From Hofstenia miamia (lineage: Eukaryota; Xenacoelomorpha; Acoela), in assembly GCA_004352715.1 (NCBI GenBank), contig SCFE01000017.1, forward strand, positions 934,243 to 998,242: a DNA stretch of 64,000 nt. The letters are read 5' to 3'. The notes under the pieces were generated by a model that did no database searches, had not been told where the DNA came from, and saw nothing but the letters and a program-made list of their open reading frames with translations. Below, in pieces: positions 25,770 to 38,739 of this stretch. Position 1 is the first letter of the stretch, and the number at the start of each line of letters is the position of its first letter. The translations under genes were made by a program, and so were the position numbers.

Positions 25770-26210
25770 ATCGAAATTCAATTCTGATAAAAGTCAATGA
25801 ATCATTTTTTCATCTAGAAAACAACGAAAATTCAATGAAAATATTAAAATGGATGTTTGTGATAACGAAATTACTCAAAACACATGTGTAAATTATCTTG
25901 GAGTGCAAATAACCACTGACTTAAAATAGCAAATTTATTCTCCCAATATTGAAAAATTGTCATGTGGAATTAAGGTATGTGTAGGGAATACGAGACCGCA
26001 AGAGACAAACGTGTTGTCTGATTTTTTAAAAGATGTTGTTATATTGTCATCTATCACCCCTATTACTCTCTCTGCTTATACATTATAAAATTTAATCAAG
26101 TCCATACTCCGGAAAAATTTCATCGAATTCACCAATTAAGAATTTGCCATGAGCAAATATTCCTTAGATATACGCTGGGTTTTCGAGGAATCTGGTGGTG
26201 AATTAAAATA
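25770..26210 (+). pseudogene. LINE reverse transcriptase relic
   Basis: The plus strand reads NTCVNYLGVQITTDLK, then stop, then QIYSPNIEKLSCGIK, matching the reverse transcriptase region after the catalytic YADD (..YLGi.id..L.W..hi..i..K). The Trp codon position is a stop. The upstream stretch (SSRKQRKFNENIKMD) fits the linker before it. No catalytic motif remains. A piggyBac-type MITE follows about 30 bases downstream. Confidence 0.5.
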
Positions 26211-26241
26211 ATTAAGAGGTATGCTGTAAAAATGTTGTTAA

Positions 26242-26676
26242 CCCTATTTTCACTAGGAAGTTTTCAAAATTTGTGATGACTTCAAAAAAACACCACGCGA
26301 TAGAGAATTGTCACCTGACTTTGCACACGGCACACCTGGAGGGTTCTTTCACAAATTATTTAAAAAAACTAAATACTTTATGGTAGTTTTTGTTCCCATG
26401 GACATAAAACGCCTCATTATCTGAACACTAGCTATGGAAATAATTTAAATATTTTTACAAAAATTGGAGTCCTCATTGAAAAAAATCATATTTGCTTGTA
26501 CTTGAGGCATAAGAATATGTTTTCACACATATCTTCATCATTGCCTAAGTAGCACCTACCCCATAGATGTGTCATGTAAAAAGTTTTCAATATTACTTAA
26601 CAGGCTTCGATAAAATTGTTCACAAATGCGGACAAATGGGTTTTGTTACGTAAAGGTATCAGTAGTGGAAATAGGG
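26242..26676. mobile_element. piggyBac-type MITE with TTAA target sites
   Basis: The left end is TTAA (26238-26241) plus CCCTATTTTCACTA. The right end reversed is TTAA (26677-26680) plus CCCTATTTCCACTA, one mismatch in 14. The TTAA duplication and CCC start are the piggyBac signature. The 435-bp interior has no transposase. The right-hand 25 bases occur again at 28352-28376 because the large duplication starts inside this element. Confidence 0.78.
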
Positions 26677-29600
26677 TTAATAACAATATTATGAAGTTGG
26701 GTAACTACAGTTTAAGTAAAGTGACCAAGGTGCACATTGAAAAGTGCACTAAGTGATCCTCAAAATGTCATTTAATAAATACTGCGTGTAGGTAAAATGA
26801 AACCACCAATATAGCAGTTAAACTTCTATTTAGAAAAAAATTGATTAAAAATTCTAAGTTAACTTTTAACCAAATATTTCCGCAATAACAAATAAAATTT
26901 GAGTTGCGCATGTATGCATTTTAAATATCAAAGTTTCAATCAATTGTATAACTAGGGACACTTTGCAAATCCCACGTCAAAGTACTAGGCTGCTAAAAAT
27001 AAAAAATATAACAAAACTTCGACTTATTTTCTGCACACTTCTCTCTAGAGTACTGATTCTCAACGAAAATCTTTCTCTATCAATTTCATTTTAAATATTG
27101 GTCAAATGTCAGAAAAATATGTTGTGACTCACATTAGTCAACGCTTCTTCTACAGCCATATTTTACAGCTGATTACAGCAATCATTCCAAAGTTGATCTT
27201 TCTGTCACTTTGATTATTTCGGATGGTGAAAGAATGCAATCTGTAAAATTGAATCATAATCTTTTTAGGCATTCGTGGAAAAGTTCATGCATCTGACAAT
27301 AGGCCTATGCATATATATATATATATATATATATATTTGTGTATGTATATAGGTTGGTAGGCTTAGCAATGTGTGTATTTTATAATAAACTGAGGCATTT
27401 AAGGAATAGTTTCCACATGCAACAGATGCTCTATAGTATCATTGTGTTTTGGCAATAGTCTATTCTTAATTCAATTTTCAAACTGCTTTAGTCTTCTGTG
27501 CATTCTATTTTGAACAAAGGTATTTAAACGACTTAGAGAAAGGACTCGCACTATCTCTAAACAACATGCTTGCCCCAATCCTTTTTGAGATCAGGGGTTT
27601 TGACACAATGACAAGTGGAATTGATCGAAATAATGATGTTTGATACTGATAACGATGCTGCTAAATTTTTCCATAAAACACCAATTTTTTTTTCTTAGAA
27701 AATGTATAAAGCGTTTCGTAAAAATTTCTTTTGAACATCTTCGTATAATAAGTTGACGAATATTTTATTATTTTATTGGAAGTGCCCGCTTCATTTAAAT
27801 ATTTGATAACGATATTCAAGAATAATATATATGAAAATAGTATGCAAAAACTTGTTCAAACTTTAGATCTGCGGCACCGGTACCATCCCGGTTCTATTTC
27901 CGGGAACCGATCTCATTGGTACGGTATCGGATTAATAAATGTGGTACGAGACCGGTAATACTTCAGAAATCCTTGGCGGTACCGGGATTTTAGTTGCTCG
28001 ATCATATTTGGCTATTCAAGCCTCTGAGCAATGACTGGATAAATGAATAGATCTAGATTCTGACAATGATAATGAACTTTTGTTCTTGAGAAATTCATTA
28101 AATATTTTGTGTTTTCTTGTCTTTTAAAACGTTTTGACGCGTCGGTATCGCTGGACCAAACTGTACTAGGACAAAAAAATTTAATGGTACGGTATCGGAC
28201 AAGATGAATACAAGATATTTGTGGTTCCGCAGAACTCTACTTCAAGCATATTTGAAAGTATCCCTTAACACTACAACGGCGGGAAAATTGTTATACCTAG
28301 AACGGCGAAACCCGTCAATTGACGATTTTTATTTTTTAATGAGTTTTAAGNAAAGGTATCAGTAGTGGAAATAGGGTTAATAACAATATTATGAAGTTGG
28401 GTAACTACAGTTTAAGTAAAGTGACCAAGGTGCACATTGAAAAGTGCACTAAGTGATCCTCAAAATGTCATTTAATAAATACTGCGTGTAGGTAAAATGA
28501 AACCACCAATATAGCAGTTAAACTTCTATTTAGAAAAAAATTGATTAAAAATTCTAAGTTAACTTTTAACCAAATATTTCCGCAATAACAAATAAAATTT
28601 GAGTTGCGCATGTATGCATTTTAAATATCAAAGTTTCAATCAATTGTATAACTAGGGACACTTTGCAAATCCCACGTCAAAGTACTAGGCTGCTAAAAAT
28701 AAAAAATATAACAAAACTTCGACTTATTTTCTGCACACTTCTCTCTAGAGTACTGATTCTCAACGAAAATCTTTCTCTATCAATTTCATTTTAAATATTG
28801 GTCAAATGTCAGAAAAATATGTTGTGACTCACATTAGTCAACGCTTCTTCTACAGCCATATTTTACAGCTGATTACAGCAATCATTCCAAAGTTGATCTT
28901 TCTGTCACTTTGATTATTTCGGATGGTGAAAGAATGCAATCTGTAAAATTGAATCATAATCTTTTTAGGCATTCGTGGAAAAGTTCATGCATCTGACAAT
29001 AGGCCTATGCATATATATATATATACATATATATATTTGTGTATGTATATAGGTTGGTAGGCTTAGCAATGTGTGTATTTTATAATAAACTGAGGCATTT
29101 AAGGAATAGTTTTCACATGCAACAGATGCTCTATAGTATCATTGTGTTTTGGCAATAGTCTATTCTTAATTCAATTTTCAAACTGCTTTAGTCTTCTGTG
29201 CATTCTATTTTGAACAAAGGTATTTAAACGACTTAGAGAAAGGACTCGCACTATCTCTAAACAACATGCTTGCCCCAATCCTTTTTGAGATCAGGGGTTT
29301 TGACACAATGACAAGTGGAATTGATCGAAATAATGATGTTTGATACTGATAACGATGCTGCTAAATTTTTCCATAAAACACCAATTTTTTTTTCTTAGAA
29401 AATGTATAAAGCGTTTCGTAAAAATTTCTTTTGAACATCTTCGTATAATAAGTTGACGAATATTTTATTATTTTATTGGAAGTGCCCGCTTCATTTAAAT
29501 ATTTGATAACGATATTCAAGAATAATATATATGAAAATAGTATGCAAAAACTTGTTCAAACTTTAGATCTGCGGCACCGGTACCATCCCGGTTCTATTTC

Positions 29601-30050
29601 CGGGAACCGATCTCATTGGTACGGTATCGGATTAATAAATGTGGTACGAGACCGGTAATACTTCAGAAATCCTTGGCGGTACCGGGATTTTAGTTGCTCG
29701 ATCATATTTGGCTATTCAAGCCTCTGAGCAATGACTGGATAAATGAATAGATCTAGATTCTGACAATGATAATGAACTTTTGTTCTTGAGAAATTCATTA
29801 AATATTTTGTGTTTTCTTGTCTTTTAAAACGTTTTGACGCGTCGGTATCGCTGGACCAAACTGTACTAGGACAAAAAAATTTAATGGTACGGTATCGGAC
29901 AAGATGAATACAAGATATTTGTGGTTCCGCAGAACTCTACTTCAAGCATATTTGAAAGTATCCCTTAACACTACAACGGCGGGAAAATTGTTATACCTAG
30001 AACGGCGAAACCCGTCAATTGACGATTTTTATTTTTTAATGAGTTTTAAG
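26652..30050 (+). repeat. direct duplication of 1.7 kb around one N
   Basis: 26652-28350 recurs at 28352-30050, separated only by N at 28351. I noticed one base change (TTTCCACATG against TTTTCACATG) and one difference inside the (TA)n tract near 27310-27336 / 29010-29036. Near identity plus the N strongly suggests two alleles or contig ends placed in series. The 60-codon frame at 27776-27958 and its twin at 29476-29658 are part of this copy pair and are not called genes. Confidence 0.88.
27868..28200. repeat. GC-rich ACCGGTACC-type relic, repeated at 29568-29900
   Basis: Clusters of CACCGGTACCATCCCGG, ACGGTATCGG and GGTACCGGGA motifs at both ends of a 330-bp segment resemble the degenerate GC-rich ends of hAT-type elements such as the one at 30445-30809. 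No clear terminus or target duplication was found. Confidence 0.3.
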
Positions 30051-30444
30051 CATAATAAAATTATAGCAACATATAATATTATGGTATACATTCTAAAGTA
30101 CTATACAGTGATATGTTGGCAGTAAATGTTTAAAAAATGTTCAGTGTATGTCCTTCTAAAATGTAATGAAAACGATTGTGCAATAATTCAACATCATTAT
30201 TTTCTTTTTAATATAAGTGCATTGATTATAATGTTATCGCTAATGTACCTAGCTTGATTGTGTAATAATTCATCAAGAAAAATCATTCCTGAATTGAAAT
30301 GAAGAGCTAGCGTTTCGAGTTNTTAATAAGCAGTAAGCAATTTTATAAGGTAATGGACTATTTTAGTGTAAGTGCCTATAGGTTTTGAAATGTTATACGC
30401 TATTACTGCATTCGAGTTCCGAAGTTGCTGTCTAATATCCCCAC
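30051..30444. other. no gene seen
   Basis: AT-rich, with a lone N at 30322 at which I see no duplication. Confidence 0.5.
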
Positions 30445-30809
30445 CAAAGATGGGTGCGGTTTTACCCGAACGGCCCGTGTGCGGTGCAGTGCGGGTACTA
30501 AATTTCAAATGCGGGTTGTGGTGCGGTGCGGGGGGACATTTATATTTTGTTACATGTGTAATACTAAACTAATACAATATTAATTATACTAGGAAATCTA
30601 TATAATATAATATATTTGAAGTCATTCACTCAATTAAACCAAATTATCAGATTGTCAATTCGGTGATTGACATTTTTTGGCTTAAATACTTGAAATGATA
30701 GGCGACATTTAGAAAATAGCGGGTGTGTTTCCGATGCGGATGAATTTTTCTAACAGACAAGCGGGTGCGATGCGGATGCGATGAAATGTAACACCCGCGT
30801 CCATCTATG
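30445..30809. mobile_element. hAT-type MITE
   Basis: The left end is CAAAGATGGGTGCGGTTTTA; the right end reversed is CATAGATGGACGCGGGTGTT. Flanking 8-mers are ATCCCCAC (30437-30444) and ATTCCCGC (30810-30817), six of eight matching, as expected for an old 8-bp hAT duplication. GC-rich subterminal repeats (GCGGTGCGG, GATGCGGATGCGATG) flank an AT-rich core with no coding capacity. Confidence 0.68.
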
Positions 30810-30817
30810 ATTCCCGC

Positions 30818-33308
30818 AATTAGCATTCTTAAATTTTTTTCGTTATACAGATTATTCGAAAACGGTACCTACTTTATAATCGTACTCATATAAATATATT
30901 ACAGGATTTTTTAAAATCTGTGATGATATCCTTAAAGAATCTTAAATACCCATAACTCATGAACTAATAAGGATAACCAAAGTCTAAGAGCATCATTTAC
31001 TTCAACGCCATCACTGTTGAATTGGTGCACTATGCACGGCTTGAGTACGTAAATACAGAAACTGTTGAAGTTTGTCGTTGCGTCCATGTGCATTAGACCT
31101 TCTGATTGTTGAACAATCTATTTGAATGTTTTTTAAATCGAAACTTTCATCGAAATATAGTACTTTTATTGCACGAATAGTGACTAAGTATTTCCTTGGA
31201 AATGAGACCACTTGGGAGTGGGACGATAATGGATGGACAGGGACCACTGATTTAAAATTTTTGTGAATAACCTTTGCTAATTTTCAGCAAAATAAAAGGT
31301 ATAGCGAGATACCTAATTAGACTATGGGACTAGAAATATTTAATAAAATTGATAATGATACCAAGCTTGCTGGGACAAGTCCAGCTCAACCGTAACTTAA
31401 ATAATAAATTCTTGAAGTTCCAAAAATTTTTAAACCATATAAATTATAATTGTTGACATAAAAGCAAAAAAATTCCGAAATTCAATAATAAGCCAGCATT
31501 ATTCAGCTCAAGACTATAAATTCTAGCAAAGATATAAATTTTCAATTAAATTTTACACTAATGCTATTCAAAAAAATTTAAATTTTAATTGTAAATACAG
31601 CTAATTTTTAGAAGTTACCAACTCAAATAAAAAATTATTTGCATTTTTACATTTACAAATCTTTATGCATAAATATGATATTAGTTTTTAGTAAATAACT
31701 TAGTTTGCATTTTTAGTGAATTAAAATACGCTTGTTTCCAATGAATCACCAATTTCCTCATATTGAATTATGCTGCAAGCTCAATGATATGCTAAATATA
31801 TTTTTCACTAAGGTATCTTAATTTTAATTAATCGAATTATTAAAATATGGCTGACAATTTATTGCCAAAAATTAATGCCAATTTATTTGTCTTATTTATG
31901 ATCCTTGTCAAAAAATTATTTCATTTTTTAGTTTGCTATGCGAAGGTGGGTATGATAGAAACTTATAATAATATCAACAGACTAAAGTTGAAAAACATAA
32001 ATTGAGCTTTGAAGAAGTATATGCAAAACTTGCAAAACTTGAAAATGTAAATTATATTTTTCAACAATCGATTATAGTTTATATTAAATTTACTTCATTT
32101 ATAAAATTCGGTTCACTTCTTCCAATACCTCAGTCCACCGGCAAGACCTACTGTGCCTTATCCTGCCCTGCCCATCCCGGCTCATGCCCATCTTTGGTTT
32201 CATTTTTAGATCTAGGATGAATTATGTAGTGTCTCGTGCAGGGATTATAAAAATTTTTTACAGGCTTTTTGATTATTACTGAAAGCGAATTATACCTAAT
32301 TCGAGATATTCATATCTGCATCTGACATTTCATGAAAATTAATGGGATGGGTCGAGCTGAGTTAAGGTATCCTGTCCATTTTTCTTAAATCTCTTCCAGG
32401 CCTGATTTTAATGCAATTGCAAATCGTGAAAGGGCTTTATAGCGAGTATATTTCTCATTGAAATGACGTATGTAAAATTTTGTTAATTACTTCTTTAATT
32501 AGATTATCAAAAAATTGCAAGTACTCCTTTACATTCTTTGCGAAATTAGAGCTTGCAAAACTTTAAATAATATTTTCATCTAATTACGAACGAAAATTTA
32601 AGTGAAGAAATCGTTTGCCACTTGAACAATATTCGTTTGCTTCTAATTTAGTGGTATAGTAAGACCGTTTAAAATAAAACGCAACTTTTTCTTTAGGTAA
32701 CTACAACTGCATATAACAAATAATTAACCTTAACATAGCCATTTCTTTTTAATGGGCATTAGGTCATCTAATATTCATTTTTAAAACCAAATCCCTTTCA
32801 CTTAACCTGTAAACAAGATTTTTACAGCTGGTTTTGGTATGTCCTTTGGTTTTTGAAATTGGGTAATTTTTGACCCTATGATGAGATAATGTAGTTTGAT
32901 ACATTTTGACCCACACTAAAAATCGGTTTTTTAAAAAATACATTATTCTAAGCAGTGGATTATTCATCTATTTTAGTTCAATGAGCAAAGAATTGCAGAT
33001 TTTGCAGATATATACATAACCTCACATGCGCTTATTGTAGGTGGTATGAAAAAATGAATTTATGGCCACTATTTTTTTAAACGTTCTCCAAATGAAATGT
33101 ATAGTGCGGGTCAAATATGACCTCTATACATAAATTTTATAAAATCGCCTATGGTTTCTTCCAAAATAATTCAAATGCTAGAACTAATAAAAATATTTGA
33201 AGAACTGAAAAAACGCTGGAGTGTCTAATCATTCATTCACGACTTGAATTCGCGGCCCGCTTTAAACTTCTAACGGGGCTTGCACGGTCAATCTACTCAA
33301 AAAGAAGT
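30818..33308. other. no gene seen; one GC-rich patch
   Basis: Mostly AT-rich. The patch at 32135-32195 ends CCCATCTTTG, the reverse complement of the CAAAGATGGG start of the hAT MITE upstream, so it may be the right end of another hAT-type relic; no left end was found. The minus frame at 31011-31247 (78 codons) is coding-like in composition but unrecognised. Confidence 0.4.
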
Positions 33309-33316
33309 GGTTGATA

Positions 33317-34296
33317 CAGAGATTGAACCGGCTGAAAATTTCAAGGACGGGGCCGATAGTTGGCCGCAACAGTTCATACCGGCCGGTTTCTGGCCTTTAT
33401 GTATATATACACATGTAGTATATATATAAGCTGCTTTAATCTACAAAATTACACATGGAGAGGCAAAGAGCAAGTTTCAAACTATTGTAACTATATTGCT
33501 AACAAAACACAATTTTGATATTTTCTATGTATCAATTATTTGTATAAATTTCACTTTTGTATAGCTTCCAGTTTAAGTTTGTTTAGTTATTTTATTTTTG
33601 TATGATAGTTAAAATATTTAAAACTAAGCGAGTAGTATTAGCAATCATTATCCTTCATGTTTCTGTGGCATTTGAACTCAGTTATCATTGAATAATTCAT
33701 AAGTACACAAATACATATTTAAAAAAACGTTTCGCTTAACACAAACATAATTACTCCTTTAGTAGGACTAATGTCAACTGACATTTGTGTTTGAATGTCT
33801 TTGCAACAGAAAATCTTTCAAAATTATTTTGAGCATTCCTTTCAATATTAGAAAAATACAAGGGTTCAAGTTGCTTTATTTGAGTGAGGTCTGTCAAATT
33901 TCCTTTTCAAATCCTTTAGATTACACTTTCATTTATATAAATAGCTTATCTTATTAATTATTATTAGCAAGTTTTATTAACAACTGAAGGTTTGAAAAGC
34001 AGAATAACTCAATTTGTTGCAATTAATGAGATTTTCTAGAAAGTAAATTTAATTATTATTCTAGTTGCAATAGCTTAGACTGCAGAGATGCTATAAAAAT
34101 TTTTTCGAACTTTAGATTTTCATAGGCATTCAGACAAACTAAGCACAATATTAGCTCTTATAAGGTAATACAAGAAATTTTGATCATTTTAGCCGGTAAA
34201 CGACCTGTAATTTTACCGGCCTTTAATGAAATTTAGAAGCGGCCGTAGGCCGACAAATTGCCGGATCCGACCGGAGGGTAGCTGGTTCTATCATTG
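33317..34296. mobile_element. hAT-type non-autonomous element, about 980 bp
   Basis: Flanking 8-mers GGTTGATA (33309-33316) and GGTTGACA (34297-34304) differ at one base. The ends CAGAGATTGAACCGGCTG and, reversed, CAATGATAGAACCAGCTA are imperfect inverted repeats, 13 of the first 17 positions matching. Subterminal CCGGCCGG/GGCCG blocks sit at both ends. The interior is AT-rich with no transposase. Confidence 0.6.
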
Positions 34297-34486
34297 GGTT
34301 GACATAATTTGTGCTAGAAACGCTTTTGCGCATAAAATTTAATGGACTTCAAACCCTTTAAAATGCTACATCTTTTTTTTGAAAAACAGAAACACGAAAA
34401 TTGAATGTCAGTAATGTCAAAAAATCGGTTTTTGTTTGAAGACATTAAATATTCTTCAGCTAGCAAAATGCACAATTGTACACTTA

Positions 34487-34487
<1 letters not shown>

Positions 34488-34536
<49 letters not shown>
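34488..34536. repeat. (AT)n microsatellite beside transposon copy 1
   Basis: 49 bases of AT repeat abutting the left end of the element at 34537. Confidence 0.96.
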
Positions 34537-34539
<3 letters not shown>

Positions 34540-35014
34540 GGTGGCTTTTATATGGGGATAAAAATTGAAAATCGCATTTTCGTAGCTCTCCGGCCATAAA
34601 TAGGATACATTTCATCCAGAAACACTGCATTAAATATTTTATGCATTTTTATTAACGTTTAGTGGTAGTCCAGAGGGTTACAATTTTGTAATATACTGTA
34701 ATGCGGTGAAATTTTAAGCTGCAATAAAAATTGCTGCAGGTTTAATCTATGAAGTAGCGATAAGAGTGCTACAAAGTCATCACATATGTTGAACTTTGCC
34801 TGTTAAACTCATGTACAACATGATGTGGTTTATTATTCCTAATTAAGATGACCGGCAAGGTCTACATTTAAGATAAATTGCACTAAAGTAAAGTAATACA
34901 AGCAAAATCATATTAAAATATGAAATGTCACATGTGCTAGTTAAACCAAAATCTTGTTGAAAATGCTGTCAACTTGATCAGCATACTTATATCAATTCAG
35001 TCCTTTCTAATGAA

Positions 35015-35791
35015 TAATATCTGCTCAAGGCAGTATCGTTTGTTGTACGCTTACTCATAATTGCTTCGGTTGAACCAGGGCTACTTTGAATACAATTGGG
35101 TAAATGCGTTGATGCTCAGAAGCAACCTGCAGTAAGAACTGCAATTGCTCTTCATCTTTCATAAATAATCGGTTGTAAGACTGGATGAGAGCAATTCCAC
35201 GTTCAGCATAGTCATTAACTACTTTTAAGCTATTTACAGAATCTTTAACGGAGTGGAAACCCTTGTTTCTGAACCAGAAAATTGGATCTTCATTGAGGAA
35301 CTTATCATCTAATCCAAGCTTTTAGAAGAATCTAATTGTTTCTGTAGTGACGAAATCTTCAAGATGTTTTTCTTTTAGGAAAAAAGCTGACACTGAGATC
35401 TTNTAATATCTGCTCAAGGCAGTATCGTTTGTTGTACGCTTACTCATAATTGCTTCGGTTGAACCAGGGCTACTTTGAATACAATTGGGTAAATGCGTTG
35501 ATGCTCAGAAGCAACCTGCAGTAAGAACTGCAATTGCTCTTCATCTTTCATAAATAATCGGTTGTAAGACTGGATGAGAGCAATTCCACGTTCAGCATAG
35601 TCATTAACTACTTTTAAGCTATTTACAGAATCTTTAACGGAGTGGAAACCCTTGTTTCTGAACCAGAAAATTGGATCTTCATTGAGGAACTTATCATCTA
35701 ATCCAAGCTTTTAGAAGAATCTAATTGTTTCTGTAGTGACGAAATCTTCAAGATGTTTTTCTTTTAGGAAAAAAGCTGACACTGAGATCTT
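35015..35791 (+). repeat. 388-bp direct duplication inside transposon copy 1
   Basis: 35015-35402 recurs at 35404-35791 with a lone N at 35403 between. The same segment is also doubled around an N gap in transposon copy 2. The unit encodes the C-terminal piece of the transposase on the minus strand. Confidence 0.85.
35430..35790 (-). pseudogene. transposase C-terminal piece (NDYAERGIALI), copy 1
   Basis: Minus-strand reading: KLGLDDKFLNEDPIFWF, then VNDYAERGIALIQSYN, then KDEEQLQFLLQVASEHQR and a stop. The NDxAERGxALI block recurs near the C-terminus of a widespread group of unnamed arthropod transposase-like proteins; the Glu may be a catalytic acid (inference). The block is doubled at 35029-35402. 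Everything between this and the N-terminal piece is deleted. Confidence 0.5.
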
Positions 35792-35809
35792 CTAAAGGGT
35801 TCCTCCACA

Positions 35810-36307
35810 TCATCTTCTAGCAGCTTTTATCAGCACAATTGTAGCATTTCTATCTGATATTTGAGTACGATCAAGTGCAGCAGCAAGAGAAGGTGTAACA
35901 ATGTTCTGTCCAGAAATTGGATGAGGTTGTTCTGTTTCATCTGACATNCTACCATCTGTACTGTTTACATCCTCACCGCTACTGCTGGAAGATGCAAGAA
36001 TAACGTCTTTCGAAGTCGATGCTTTGTATTCTTCTCCAGCCTTTTTCTTCCGCATATTTTTTGCTTTCCTCTTCTGTATAATCCGCTTTTTCTATGCAGC
36101 CAAGGCTTTATCCGCAGATCCCATGCAACCACGCCTTCCTTTCTCTCGTTGGGCAAGTAGAAATTCTTTGTTTTCTTTTATAATTATCATGTGTAAAGCA
36201 TTTGCATGGACTATATCAAAAAGATCATTCAAGTTATCCAAAAACATTTTCTCTTTTTTATCTGAGCTGTGGTCCGTCGATTTCTGAGCCGCTTTAGATC
36301 TTTCCAA
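35810..36307 (-). pseudogene. transposase N-terminal piece, copy 1
   Basis: Two minus-strand frames cover MERSKAAQKSTDHSSD, FLDNLNDLFDIVHANAL, NKEFLLAQREKGRRGCMG, a stop, a basic stretch, a serine-rich acidic linker (ASSSSSGEDVNSTDG) and IVTPSLAAALDRTQISDRNA. This order matches the N-terminal half of the same unnamed arthropod family. A stop and a frame change separate the two parts. An N at 35948 lies in the linker. It continues upstream with decayed sequence to about 36560. Confidence 0.55.
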
Positions 36308-36967
36308 GTCTGATAGAGAGCTTCAATTTGAATTACTACACTATGCTCAGGCTCACAGGAATTCGTGCCTTTCCTGTACAAATAAAAACAAGATCCCTGA
36401 TCGTTTTGGTTGCTGCTTTAAGTATTGTCCTTTCTCTTCAATATGACGTCGCATAAACACACCCAAAGCATCTCGATTTGATGGTAACTTACCACCAGAA
36501 AATTCTTTGACAATATAATCCAGAAGAAAGTAATATCTTTGCTACGCATAGCACATTCAGCTGCAGTCATTACAAAAGTTTATTTGCTAGGAGTGGTAAT
36601 TACTTTAAGATCAGTAATTTGTACACAGTTACAAATGCAGAAAAAAAATTGGCTTAGGTTTGTAGTAAGCAGACACATTAACACCATATAAACAAAGAGG
36701 TGTTTGTGTTTATGTAGCACAATAAACCACAAGCAATCAAATGGTAGATTGCTTGATAACCAGAGCAATCTTTCTTACTTGATAGCACATGTGTTATAAT
36801 AGGCAAGTGCATAATACGCTGAAAGCCTATATTGTACCTTGAGTGGACTACCTCTAAATGTTATTAAAATATTTCAAAATTTCTCGGGGAGGGTTTTTTA
36901 GGTATTGGATCCATTTTAAAAGTGGAGAGCAAAAAATTTCGAACTTTCAAAAATAAGAGCCACCCTA

Positions 36968-37283
36968 ATATATATATATATATATATTGTAGGGGCAAAT
37001 ATACTTGAAACAAATAGGTTTCACATTAATGATTAAAAAAAATTACATAAACACAACTAATGTAATCATAAATAAAACATTTATAACTGTTTTCTCAAAA
37101 ACTTAATTTTCATTGGCTAATTAGTTTGTCATGCTTAGTGACNNNNNNNNNNNNNNNNNNNNNNNNNNNNNNNNNNNNNNNNNNNNNNNNNNNNNNNNNN
37201 NNNNNNNNNNNNNNNNNNNNNNNNNNNNNNNNNNNNNNNNNNNNNNNNNNNNNNNNNNNNNNNNNNNNNNNNNNNNNNNNNNN
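36968..37283. repeat. (TA)n, shared 41-bp repeat and N gap
   Basis: A TA tract (36968-36987) flanks the right end of copy 1. The 41 bases at 37102-37142 recur exactly at 43395-43435, downstream of copy 2, and begin the LTR-like segment described there. Here the repeat runs straight into 141 N (37143-37283). Confidence 0.8.
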
Positions 37284-38556
37284 ATATACCAACATTATGT
37301 GTAAAACTGGTGAATATATCGGCTCTATGGAATTTGGCAGCATGAACCCTTAAGAAATATACATAAAAATATTTATAATTTTTTAAAGCTAAAATGTTCT
37401 ATGTTTCTATTACTTACACTAATCATGCAATAAACATACCTAGATTAGTGATATGCGAGCGCGGGTACAACCAGCAGGAACCTGGCTTAGCCGCCTCTAG
37501 GGTATATGACTATGCGTATTTGAAATAAGATTTTTCCAAAAACATACATTAAAATATGATTTTAAAAATATATTATCATCTAAGGAATTTGAATTGCATT
37601 AAACATTTGATATAAAAATAGTTTGGTTGAGACAGACCTTTAATCTATTTACAATTTTACATTATATTTCCTACTGTAATTAATGCAATAGAGCATCATA
37701 CAATTAAAATCGTTTTTATACCCAAGATCAAGTAACGATGTTGGCGCATGCACACCTGATTCGGTATTGTTCTAAGGTGAAATTTGTGGCATTTGAGTCC
37801 AATTACAATTCCAAGTAACAATTCACACTTTCAATATAAAATATAAAATAAATAATTGATGCATTTCAGAAATAACATTGAAAAAGTGCATTTATTGCAG
37901 TGTAAGTTATTTTTTGAAAGTCAAAAGGTTTGCCCAAAAAATACAGCGAATTCAATTTTTAACCTATGTGTGTATTTAACTTTAAATACAAAATTGAAGC
38001 TAGATACTTGGTTGGGAAATAGAAGCTAAGAGCTTCCTTCCGCAAACAGGAGTAAATAATTATCTTGTTGATGAAGTGTATAAAATTGACCGCTCGTTTC
38101 CCGAGGTGGCTATTCAGCCATGTGATGTTGCTTCGTGAAGCAGGAGAACATAATATAACAGCAAAGCTTTCCCGCGTAATTTCCCATGGGAATGATTCAT
38201 TTTAATGCAGCTGCCGAATTCGACTGTTTCGCGAAAGGCATTCATTTGCGGGTGCGATATTTTGATAACACCAGTTGACAGCAATATTAAAAAGAAACCG
38301 TGAAAAACTCCTTCGGAAAACGACACTTTAAACATAATATAAATTCGCCAGATAGCATTGCTGCGCTTTAGATTTCTTTATTTTTAATATTTATATTCTA
38401 TTGTAGTTATTTGTGCAATAGAACATATGTAAACATAATATGAGGTTAGCTAACGATACTTTGAATGTTAATCCAAATTTTCTTGAAATCATTGACTACT
38501 GAAAGTATATGTCATTTAGCGTTTGTAATTGTTTTGTATTACAATAGATTATAGTT
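37284..38556. other. no confirmed gene; GC-richer patch at 38030-38340
   Basis: The patch contains a small hairpin near 38120 and a 73-codon minus frame starting MFKVSFSEGVFHGFF. It has a higher GC content than its flanks and could be a promoter, first exon or conserved element, but no motif decides this. Confidence 0.3.
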
Positions 38557-38610
38557 CAGTGGATCAAACTGTGGTTTAAGAACGGGGTATCCAGCATTTT
38601 TATTGGGGCA
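38557..38610 (+). repeat. hAT-like terminal relic
   Basis: CAGTGGATCAAACTGTGGTT resembles the CAGTGGTTCTCAAACTNTGG start of many hAT elements. No partner end or target duplication was found; a GTGCGGTGCGGCACGG patch about 130 bases downstream could be part of it. Confidence 0.3.
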
Positions 38611-38739
38611 CCATGACTTTTCCAGTGACTCATTCCAATATTTAAAATAAAATGGACATGATAATAAGCATGTGGAACCGTGTTTTGATTATTCGGCACG
38701 ATATTTTAAAAAATTTCAAGGACTAGTGCGGTGCGGCAC

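Larger units (their letters stand above)
34537..36967 (-). mobile_element. internally deleted DNA transposon, AGGGTGGC ends, copy 1
   Basis: The left end TAGGGTGGCTTTTAT and the right end reversed TAGGGTGGCTCTTAT are inverted repeats, each directly joined to a (TA)n tract. The minus strand carries two separate pieces of one transposase-like protein (see next entries) with the middle missing, as in a deletion derivative mobilised by a full-length relative. The copy at 40910-43264 is almost identical. The superfamily is not assigned. The TA tracts hide any target duplication. A 388-bp internal duplication at 35015-35791 may be an assembly artefact. Confidence 0.82.

Noticed and set aside
27776-29658. 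Two identical 60-codon frames that look like a duplicated gene
   Set aside because: Part of the 1.7-kb direct duplication at an N; same non-coding sequence counted twice.
33105-33130. GGGTCAAATATGACC, like a transposon end
   Set aside because: Short palindrome only; no partner end or target duplication found.
36024-36287. 87-codon plus-strand frame inside the AGGGTGGC element (also at 42233-42583)
   Set aside because: Opposite strand to the recognisable transposase pieces; a shadow frame.
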